Positions 45,072-53,000 of a stretch of DNA of 63,434 nucleotides are shown piece after piece. A program made the position numbers and the translations under genes. Each line of letters opens with the position of its first letter. The first letter of the stretch is position 1. The DNA comes from a virus, in IMG/VR virus record IMGVR_UViG_3300020446_000010, positions 1 through 63,434 of that record. One strand, given 5' to 3'. Below the pieces are notes generated by a model. The model was not told the DNA's origin. It did no database searches and saw only the letters and a list, made by a program, of their open reading frames with translations.

Positions 45072-45918
45072 AATATTTTTAAGCATAGCATCATACAGAG
45101 ACCCAGACTTAATAAACACAATAAAAGACGCACACAAAAGGGCTGACAGACCTGATAGAATAACATTTGGAGTGTTGTTTCAGGGCACTAAAGAAGAGAT
45201 GAACACTTTTCTTTCAGAAGCCGTAGGAAAAATGAATGTTAAATATGTGCACCATAACGATACAAAAGGAACAGGATGGGCAAGAAATATTCTTACAAGA
45301 GACATGCTTGAGGATGAAGAGTATTGGTTGCAAATAGATTCACACACAAGATTTATTGAAGGATGGGACACAAAGCTTATTAATTTATATAATAAAATAG
45401 GAGAAGATTGTCTTATATCAGCATACCCTCCACACTTCGGAATGAACGAACCCTATGATGTATATACAACTAAAACCCTAAACAACAAAGCTTTAGTAGA
45501 GGGCTTTACCGATGTGTTCAGTTTTGAAAACACTGTAGGAAAAATTCCTGAGCAAGAATATGAAGAGTCAATAACGGCTGCGGGGGCTTTTCAGTTTACA
45601 AAAAGACATGTAGCAAAGTCTATGACGTTCGATGCATATTTTAATCCATGGATGGACCAAGAAATTTCTTCTTGTTTGGCATGGATGAATGGATTTAACA
45701 TTTATGCGCCTAGAGATGCTATATTGTGGCACTGTTATGAAGATAATCATATAGGGTCTAATGAAAAATGGAGAGGTTTGGTAGCTGACGAAGTTAAAGT
45801 TACTGGTTACGAAGACAAGCCCTTTGATATTATAAAACACTGGCATACAAAGAGAAACTGGAATCAGTGGAAAGATAGGGTTCTTGTAGATATTAATGAT
45901 TTAAAAAAAGAAAAATGA
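45064..45918 (+). CDS. Glycosyltransferase of the Skp1/hydroxyproline GlcNAc-transferase (GT60-like) family
   Basis: 284 residues with the full family signature: IFLSIASYRDPDLINTIKDA (4-23), FGVLFQG, TKGTGWARNIL (67-77), YWLQIDSHTRFIEGWD (87-102) with metal-binding Asp92 and His94, SAYPPHFGM, and later TAAGAFQFTKRHV and DAILWHCYEDNH. In Dictyostelium and Toxoplasma this family adds the first sugar to hydroxyproline on Skp1 after a prolyl hydroxylase has acted. Its position in the same operon as a P4H is therefore notable. The donor sugar used by the phage enzyme is unknown. Overlaps neighbours by 8 and 4 nt. Confidence 0.85.
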   Translation: MDRIFLSIASYRDPDLINTIKDAHKRADRPDRITFGVLFQGTKEEMNTFLSEAVGKMNVKYVHHNDTKGTGWARNILTRDMLEDEEYWLQIDSHTRFIEGWDTKLINLYNKIGEDCLISAYPPHFGMNEPYDVYTTKTLNNKALVEGFTDVFSFENTVGKIPEQEYEESITAAGAFQFTKRHVAKSMTFDAYFNPWMDQEISSCLAWMNGFNIYAPRDAILWHCYEDNHIGSNEKWRGLVADEVKVTGYEDKPFDIIKHWHTKRNWNQWKDRVLVDINDLKKEK

Positions 45919-46898
45919 AAACAGCTTTAGTTTTAGGTGGTGGAGGCTTTATAGGCTCACACCTTGTTAAAAGGTTAAAAGAGGAAGGATATTTTGTTAG
46001 AGCAGTAGACCTAAAAAAACCTGAATTTTGGGACACAGCAGCGGATGACTTTATTATAGGAGATTTGAGGTGGAGTCATATATGCTCTGCCGCATTCAGA
46101 CCTCTAGAAGAGCTTAGAAAGTTTGACGAAGTATATCAGCTTGCTGCGGACATGGGTGGCGCTGGTTATTTATTTACTGGTGATAGTGATGCTGATATTA
46201 TGCATAATTCTGCTTTGATTAACATGAATGTATTAAGAGAGTGTGTTGTTGAAGAGCACGCTCCTGGTAAAATATTTTACGCAAGTAGCGCTTGTGTGTA
46301 TCCAGAGTACAATCAGTTAGACCCAGAAAGCCCAAAATGTACAGAAGACAGTGTATATCCTGCTGAACCTGACTCTGAATATGGATGGGAAAAATTATTT
46401 AGTGAAAGAATGTATATGGCTTTTGCAAGAAATAAAAACTTAAATGTAAGGATAGGGAGGTTTCATGGAATCTTTGGACCATACGGAACATGGACTGACG
46501 GAAAAGAAAAGGCTCCTGCTGCAATATGTAGAAAAGTTGCAGAATCAAACGATAGCATAGAAATATGGGGAGATGGAGAACAAACTAGGTCGTTTATGTA
46601 TATAGACGATGCTATTGATACAGTGCGTAGGTTCATGGAGAATGAAGGATTTCAAGGACCAATGAATATAGGTTCTGAAGAAATGGTGTCTATAAATAAC
46701 TATGCACGCATAGTAATGGATGTTGCTAAAAAAGATTTAGATATTGTACACATAGATGGACCTCAGGGAGTCAGAGGAAGGAACTCAGATAACACGCTGA
46801 TGGAGCAAGAATTAAACTGGACTCCAGGGGGTAGTCTCAAAGATGGCGTAGAAAAAACCTACCAATGGATTGAAGAGCAGGTGCAAAAACTGTCTTAG
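45915..46898 (+). CDS. GDP-mannose 3,5-epimerase-like NAD(P)-dependent epimerase
   Basis: 327 residues, extended SDR family. The Rossmann motif GGGGFIG is at 8-14. Signatures match plant GDP-mannose 3,5-epimerase closely: AADMGGAGYLF, YASSACVYPE with Cys127 (plant Cys145), YGWEK with Tyr156/Lys160, RIGRFHGIFGPYGTW, GKEKAPAAICRK with Lys199 (plant Lys217), GDGEQTRSFMYIDD, NIGSEEMVSIN and GPQGVRGRNSDN. The plant enzyme makes GDP-L-galactose (and GDP-L-gulose) from GDP-mannose. Here it would feed a GDP-sugar to the fucosyltransferase-like domain encoded two genes upstream. Starts in an ATGA overlap. Confidence 0.88.
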   Translation: MKTALVLGGGGFIGSHLVKRLKEEGYFVRAVDLKKPEFWDTAADDFIIGDLRWSHICSAAFRPLEELRKFDEVYQLAADMGGAGYLFTGDSDADIMHNSALINMNVLRECVVEEHAPGKIFYASSACVYPEYNQLDPESPKCTEDSVYPAEPDSEYGWEKLFSERMYMAFARNKNLNVRIGRFHGIFGPYGTWTDGKEKAPAAICRKVAESNDSIEIWGDGEQTRSFMYIDDAIDTVRRFMENEGFQGPMNIGSEEMVSINNYARIVMDVAKKDLDIVHIDGPQGVRGRNSDNTLMEQELNWTPGGSLKDGVEKTYQWIEEQVQKLS

Positions 46899-46907
46899 AT
46901 AAATTAG

Positions 46908-46915
46908 TAAATTTG
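46908..46915 (+). promoter_or_regulatory. Candidate -7 promoter element after the modification operon
   Basis: TAAATTTG four nt before the ATG at 46920, which would give a leaderless transcript. No TTG at -33. Confidence 0.35.
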
Positions 46916-46919
46916 TGCT

Positions 46920-47660
46920 ATGGCAAACTACGAGAACAAAACAGTTGGGTTTAGTGAAATAAATAACGGCTGGACGTCATTTTATTCTTACATTCCTGAA
47001 GATATGGTCTACATGAAGTCAGACTTTTACACTTTTAAGGGCGGTAATATATACAAACATAACATTGATGACGCTTCTCGTAACAAATTTTACGATAAAT
47101 ATTATCCTAGCAAGGTTGAAACTATCATAAATGATGACCCAGAAGCTGTGAAAAACTTTAGAACTCTTAATATGGAAGGCTCTTCTGCTTTCTGGAGAGT
47201 AGAAATAAACACAGACTTAGATAAAGGCGGAGCAACTTATGATGATTTTGAAGAGAGAGAGCGATTATTTAAAGCTCACATCAGAACTGACAGAGACGAC
47301 AATCTTAACTTAGAAAGACTTACTGTGCAAGGGCTAGGTACACTAATATCTACAAATGGCACATCTATGTATTTTAGATTTATAGACAACGCCATTGAGT
47401 ATGGTGACTTCGTTTATAAAATATATGGTAAATCGTATACGTATTTAGGTAAAATTATTGCTGTATTTGAAGATTATATTATGTTAGACTCTATAGCTGA
47501 CCCAGTAGACCCTGGTCAATTTTGTTTTGCTACAAAAGACCCAGTGATAGAAAGCTATGGATTGAAAGGATATTTTGGCAGCTTTACGTGTACAAGTTAT
47601 GAATCAACTCCAATAGAATTGTTTGCAGTTGGTACAGAAGTAACGCAAAGCAGTAAATAA
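46920..47660 (+). CDS. Tail/muzzle-associated structural protein (246 aa)
   Basis: Begins ANYENKTVGFSEINNGWTSFYSYIPEDMVYM, followed by YTFKGGNIYKHN, a YPSKVETIINDDPEAVKNF segment and RTLNMEGSSAFW. I recognise the NGW.SF.S..PE....YTFK.G..Y.HN / NDDPE.VKNF..LN.EG pattern from crAss-like and other Bacteroidetes podoviruses, where it occurs in tail-muzzle proteins. The C-terminal half is beta-rich. It follows the modification operon and resumes the structural gene order. Confidence 0.7.
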   Translation: MANYENKTVGFSEINNGWTSFYSYIPEDMVYMKSDFYTFKGGNIYKHNIDDASRNKFYDKYYPSKVETIINDDPEAVKNFRTLNMEGSSAFWRVEINTDLDKGGATYDDFEERERLFKAHIRTDRDDNLNLERLTVQGLGTLISTNGTSMYFRFIDNAIEYGDFVYKIYGKSYTYLGKIIAVFEDYIMLDSIADPVDPGQFCFATKDPVIESYGLKGYFGSFTCTSYESTPIELFAVGTEVTQSSK

Positions 47661-47664
47661 TTTA

Positions 47665-48090
47665 ATGAAATTCAAATTAAGAAGGCTAGTAGAATCAGAT
47701 TACGATACTCTAGTAAAATGGTGGAAAGATTGGAAGTGGGAGCCAATACCTCAAGACTTTCTACCTGAAAACGGAACAGGTGGCTTTATGGTCACTAAAG
47801 ATAAAAAAGAGATATGTGCAGGTTTTATATACCTCACCAACTCTAAAGTTGCTTGGATTGAGTTTGTAATATCAAACAAGCAGTATAAAGGAAAGGATAG
47901 AAAAGATGCTATCCAATTTTTAATAAACAGCTTATCTGCTGTAGCTCAAGAAACAGGGGCTAAATATGGATACGCTGTATTAAAACATAAAGGACTGAAG
48001 TTTTATTATGAAAACTCAGGGTTTTTTGAAAGTGACAGAAATATAACAGAAATGATAACAATATGGCAATCGCAACAGGAACAGCAATAG
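47665..48090 (+). CDS. GNAT-type acetyltransferase-like protein
   Basis: 141 residues with a GNAT outline: an N-terminal LRRLVESDYDTLVKWW strand-helix, a central VAWIEFVISNKQYKGKDRKDAIQFL (pyrophosphate-binding loop region with GKDRK), and a C-terminal GLKFYYENSGFFESD, the usual last beta-alpha unit. Small GNATs of this kind are frequent in phage structural regions. Targets are unknown. It overlaps the next gene by 28 nt. Confidence 0.65.
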   Translation: MKFKLRRLVESDYDTLVKWWKDWKWEPIPQDFLPENGTGGFMVTKDKKEICAGFIYLTNSKVAWIEFVISNKQYKGKDRKDAIQFLINSLSAVAQETGAKYGYAVLKHKGLKFYYENSGFFESDRNITEMITIWQSQQEQQ

Positions 48091-48599
48091 CAATAGCAGC
48101 AGGTACAGCATTAGCAGCAGGTGGTGCACAAGCCGTCAGTGGAGCAGTACGAGCGAAAAGAGCAAAAAGAGATTTAGAAAACTTTGAAAGGCAAGAGGTT
48201 ACAGACTTAGCTAATGAGATGAGAGTATCAGACCTCGGCGAGCAAAGGAACGTGGAAAACATAATGCAAAGTGAAGCTAATCAGACAGAAGCAATACAAA
48301 TGGGTGGTTCCAGAGCAGTAATAGGAGCTACATCAGGTGTTCAAGCCAATACTGCAAATGCTTTAGCGGGGTCTGCTGTTCGAACTGACGAGAAGCTTGC
48401 TAATTTACAAAACGTAAAATATCAAGATAAAGTGCGTCAGTTTAACACCGTAGAGGCAAGACAGAACCAAACGATAGCTGGAATGGCTAATGAGATGCAA
48501 GCTGGAAGACAAGCAGTTCAACAAGGATTTCAAACAATGGCTGGTGTGCCCATGAAAGCTCTTGAGTCAGCATCCAACGTCCAAGGAGCTTTAACATAA
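48063..48599 (+). CDS. Probable internal virion (ejection) protein, small (178 aa)
   Basis: An Ala/Gly-rich hydrophobic N-terminus (AIATGTAIAIAAGTALAAGG, 2-21) could insert into a membrane. A long Gln/Asn/Ala-rich helical region follows. Composition and position before two larger virion proteins resemble T7 gp14-like internal proteins that form part of the ejection channel. No sequence family is claimed. Confidence 0.55.
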   Translation: MAIATGTAIAIAAGTALAAGGAQAVSGAVRAKRAKRDLENFERQEVTDLANEMRVSDLGEQRNVENIMQSEANQTEAIQMGGSRAVIGATSGVQANTANALAGSAVRTDEKLANLQNVKYQDKVRQFNTVEARQNQTIAGMANEMQAGRQAVQQGFQTMAGVPMKALESASNVQGALT

Positions 48600-48609
48600 A
48601 AAATATATT

Positions 48610-50046
48610 ATGAGCAAAGGAGCATATTACGCAGGAATGGCAACGGCGCCACAGGTAAAGCCAGCAGACTTTTATACGCCATTTGCAAACATGGCAGACA
48701 GGATTAGTCAGCGTGAAATAGATAGAAGGAAAGAAGAGCAAGCTAAGCAAGCGGCTGACGAAAAGTTTGCTTTAAGTAGCCAAGAAAAACTACAAGACAC
48801 TATAAACTCTTCAGGCTACAAAGGGATTGGTATAAACAATCTTGACATGGCTGTCAACGAATATATGTCATACCTACAATCTGACTTTGAAAAAGCTAAC
48901 GAAGAGTTTAATGTTACAAAAGATAAAAAAGCCTTAAGCGCAAAAACATCTGCCTTACAGTATAGCGCTAGACAAGTGCAAAACTTAGGAAATAGAATAT
49001 CTACCTTTGTAAAGAATGATGGCACTCTAGAAGCAAACGGAAAAGCTTCCATGTATAATGACGTTGTTATGGCTATGATACAGGATTTAGGTGATAACAT
49101 AGGTTTTGAAACAGAGTCTAGCGGGGTGCAAAGAATATATACAGTAGGAGAAGATGGTAACAGGAAAACAATAAACGCAAAAACTTGGGACACTTTGTTT
49201 ACTGCAAAACAATCTACTGACTTGAATGGAGTGCTTGAAGATATTGTAGAAATGACGCAACCAAGGCAAATAAAAGGTGAAAACAATACTTTCACACGTT
49301 ATCTAGATTACAGCAAAGACGCCAACGGAACGCTGACACAATCTCAAGCAGATATATTAACTAGAAGACTACAGAACTTTGAACCACATCAAGTTTATGA
49401 TGCTGCTGTAAGAGCTGGTCTTGTAGGCGATGGAGAAAACCAAATTCCTCTGAGAACAGATTTTAGTGACGAAGGAGTTATAGCTAACATAGACCAGATG
49501 AGAGAAGCTCTGGCTATAAAATCTATTGGCGACTTACAAAATATGTACAGAAATAAAGAAGGAAGTAAGCCTAACACTGGTGGTTCAAGGACTACAACAA
49601 GCAGCTTTGTCAACTACGACCCTGAAACATTATTATATTCTTATAAAAAAGGTTCTGCTACTTCAGTAATGATGAGAGCTACCTTTACAGGTAAAGATAT
49701 GGTAGATGATGCTCCTGTTGGTAAATCAGAAACGGTCCCTTCAGGCGCTTATATCTCTGACGTAAGACTGACTCCTTATGGTCTTGAAGTTTTTGGCACT
49801 ATGGCTGTCAATGAAAAGACTGGAGACATCATGGATATAATGAATTTCAATTCTATGTCTGATGTAGAAGTTAAAAATAAAGGTTTAAAAAGGGTAAACT
49901 TTAGAAAAATAGTTGACCCAGGAACAAACCAAATGGCTATTCGACAATTACAAGCTGTGTTTGAATTTGATATTGATGAATACAACCAAATATTAAAATT
50001 AAACAACTCAACAGAAAATCAAGGACCAGATTATAGCAATAAATAA
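48610..50046 (+). CDS. Probable internal virion/ejection protein, middle (478 aa)
   Basis: Follows the 178-aa protein by 10 nt. The N-terminal ~150 residues are helical and charged (SQREIDRRKEEQAKQAADEK), followed by a mixed alpha/beta region. No enzymatic motif is visible. Its place between the small hydrophobic protein and the 1834-aa protein matches the middle member of the three-gene ejection-protein set of podoviruses. Confidence 0.55.
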   Translation: MSKGAYYAGMATAPQVKPADFYTPFANMADRISQREIDRRKEEQAKQAADEKFALSSQEKLQDTINSSGYKGIGINNLDMAVNEYMSYLQSDFEKANEEFNVTKDKKALSAKTSALQYSARQVQNLGNRISTFVKNDGTLEANGKASMYNDVVMAMIQDLGDNIGFETESSGVQRIYTVGEDGNRKTINAKTWDTLFTAKQSTDLNGVLEDIVEMTQPRQIKGENNTFTRYLDYSKDANGTLTQSQADILTRRLQNFEPHQVYDAAVRAGLVGDGENQIPLRTDFSDEGVIANIDQMREALAIKSIGDLQNMYRNKEGSKPNTGGSRTTTSSFVNYDPETLLYSYKKGSATSVMMRATFTGKDMVDDAPVGKSETVPSGAYISDVRLTPYGLEVFGTMAVNEKTGDIMDIMNFNSMSDVEVKNKGLKRVNFRKIVDPGTNQMAIRQLQAVFEFDIDEYNQILKLNNSTENQGPDYSNK

Positions 50047-50047
50047 T

Positions 50048-53000
50048 ATGGATAAAGAAGTATTAGAAGATTTATATAAGAGAGCTGTATCTAAAGGATA
50101 CAATAAGACGTTAGAAGATTTTACGTTGCTGATAAATTCTGATGAAGAAGTTTTGTTGGACAACTATAACTACGTCAAAGAAAAAGGATATAACAAACCA
50201 ATAGAAGATTTTCAAACTCTTCTCACTGAAAAAAAAAATCCAGAAGTCTCTTCAATCAGACCGACAGAAAACATTCCAATCGCTTTTTCGGACTCAAATT
50301 TTTCATTGGACGATACCAAGTTGTCTTCGGACTTATTCGAACCAGAAAAAGCCGATGAATACAGAACGTTTTTCAATTATAATGGATTTGGTATACCTAC
50401 CATAGGTGTAGAAAAAGACACAGACGGTCAGTATTTAAAAGGAGGGTTTGGTGATTTCATAAATCAGTTGCCGTTTGGCGACTTTATAGATGACCAAGCT
50501 AGAGCCTGGGCTAGTGGAAAAGAAGATGCAGATGCAGCTGAAGCTGCTGCCGAATTAATGAATGAGATAGGCACATTTAAAAAAGGCAATCCTACGGTAG
50601 AGCAAGCAAATACAATGCTTAAAGAAATGTTTGAATCACAGACAACTCCTATGTCTGATGAGATGAAACAGTTCCAAAAAGATTTACAAGAAAACGGTAA
50701 CGATGCTTACGCAGCTGTAAAAGCGGCAGCCAACAACCCTAGTGCTGCTACAGAGTACGTTATGAGAAGCATGCGTTCTATGTTTAATGATGACGCTATA
50801 GCTACAGGGCTCGCTACGCTAGGAACAAATACCGCATTAGGAGCTGCTGCTGGAGGACCATTAGGTGCTTTAGGTGGTTTTATGAGAGGTATTCCTGCTG
50901 CAATGACAGCAATGGGAGCTCAAACTGATATGGCATTATCTTTTGGAGAGTTTTTTTTAGAGGAATTAGGTGATGGTTTTACAAGAGAAGATGTTGCTAA
51001 CCTTTTACAGGACCCTGAAAAACTACAAGAAGTACAGAATAGAGCTTTAGCTAGAGGTGTATCTATTGCCGCTGTCAATGCATTCACTGCTGGACTAGGA
51101 ATTAGAGTAGCATCAAACGTATTTAGAGCAGGAAGAAAAGGATTAAGAGCAGGCTTAGAATCGTTTGCTAAAGTCACCCCTTTAGATATGGCTGGTGGCT
51201 CTCTTGGTGAATTTGCAGCGCAAGGAACATCAGGACAAGAATTTAACACAGCTGAAATAGCTTTAGAAGGTCTCCTTGACCCTATGTCTAGCATTGCAAC
51301 AACAGTAGGTGGTACTGTTATTGATGCAGGAAGTGCTCCATCATATAAAATTAATGGAGGTAAAACTACTAAAGCGGACTTTATAAGACGTTTAGGCGCA
51401 ATGTCTGACGAACAATTAGAGCAAGCAAATTTCACTGTAAACAATGACGATGAAACTTGGCGTCAGGTTGATGATAGGCTTAAAGATATTCAGTTTGGAA
51501 AAGAAATAAAAGAGATTTATGGAGACATAGATGATGAGCAAACAAGAAGATTAACTGATTTAGAAAAAGAAAAAAGAACTTTAGAGAAGAAGAAATCTAC
51601 CACTGCACAAAAAAGATTAGCTGATGTTAACAAAGAAATAGATGAGGTATTAGAAATCTACAAAACTAAACGTGAAGCTATTGGTATTTTGTCTGCACCA
51701 TATTACGACAGAAATGTATCAAGTGTAGAGGACGCACAAAAGAAAAGAAAAAGTAAAGAATACAAGCAGTATAAAACAAAAGCTAAAAAACTTGCTGAAA
51801 CTATGGGCTTGACAGTCAGTGGCATGAACGATGGCATTGGCGGTTATTTTTTAGATGACGGTACTTATCTGCAAGAGTTGTCTTCTGAGGTTTACTTAGA
51901 AGGTGCTACATACGAACAGGCGATAGAATATGCTTCTGTGTTGGGCGCTATCACTCCTGAAACACAAGAAAGTACAATCGCTGGTATGATTGTAGGTGAA
52001 GGTGAGGGTGATGCCTCAAAATTTAACTTTATTATTGAAGATAATAATAACTTAGAAGGCGTAAGAACTGCCTTAGATGAGCTAGGAATTGAGTATTCTA
52101 TGAATACAGATACTGGCGAGATAGGAATTATTGACTTCGCAGATGGAAATAATGTAGAACTTAACGAAAAAATTGGTATATTTGTACAGGTACTAAATGA
52201 AAACAATATAAATCATGAGCAAAGACTTGAGAGAATCCGTTCGAAATATATCGGCGCAGAAGACAGGGCTGGAAACTTACGAAACATTAAAGAAAATTCC
52301 TCTAAGTTTGGAAAGAATGGGGAAAGCGTTCGTTACATCGCTGAACAAGCCGAAAAAAGGAACAAAAAATACTTAGACGAAAAAAAGAAAGCACCTAAAA
52401 CGGTGGAGGAAGAGTCGCAAGAACCTATAGTTGTAAAACCTCTTCCTGAAAACTCTGAAAGACTACAACCTGTAGACAGAGTTAAAAAAATTGCAAGAAC
52501 AATACGCAGAGCCTTTAGGAGAACTTTTCTCCGAGACGCAGGTTTACCTAAAAATATAGGAGATGCTATAAGAGCTTACAGAAGAAAAGGAACTGCAATC
52601 CAAAATTACTTATCAGACCAACAAGTCGTGTTTCTCGACATGTACGATGCTGCTACAAAGTCAATGACCAAGAAACAAGAGCGACAGTTTGGAGCTTACG
52701 TAAATGAAGCGCTAGCTGGAAATGTTGTTGATGGTATTTTTACGCCTGAGCAACAAAACGTCATTGAGTCAATGCGACTGGAGATAGATAAAAAAACTGA
52801 TGAGCTTGTAGCGATGCTTGAAAAGCATGGCAAAAATGATGAAAGAACGCAAGAATTAATTAAAACATTACAAGACAACAAAGGAACATACATTCATAGA
52901 ACCTATTCTGCATTTAAAGATTTAAATTATTTGCAAGAAATGATTGGTGACCCTGCGTTAGCACGTTCTTCAATCAATGAATCTTATGATTTGTTAGTGG

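Noticed and set aside
41249-46898. Oxygenase plus glycosyltransferases plus carbamoyltransferase as a DNA base-modification system (TET/hydroxymethyl type).
   Set aside because: The oxygenase is P4H-type, the transferase belongs to a protein-hydroxyproline family, and the operon abuts Pro-repeat virion proteins rather than replication or nucleotide genes. It remains a weaker alternative, as does remodelling of host surface glycans.
50920-51444. 174-codon minus-strand ORF opposite the giant ejection protein.
   Set aside because: Antisense of an Ala/Gly-rich coding stretch; no start context or motif.
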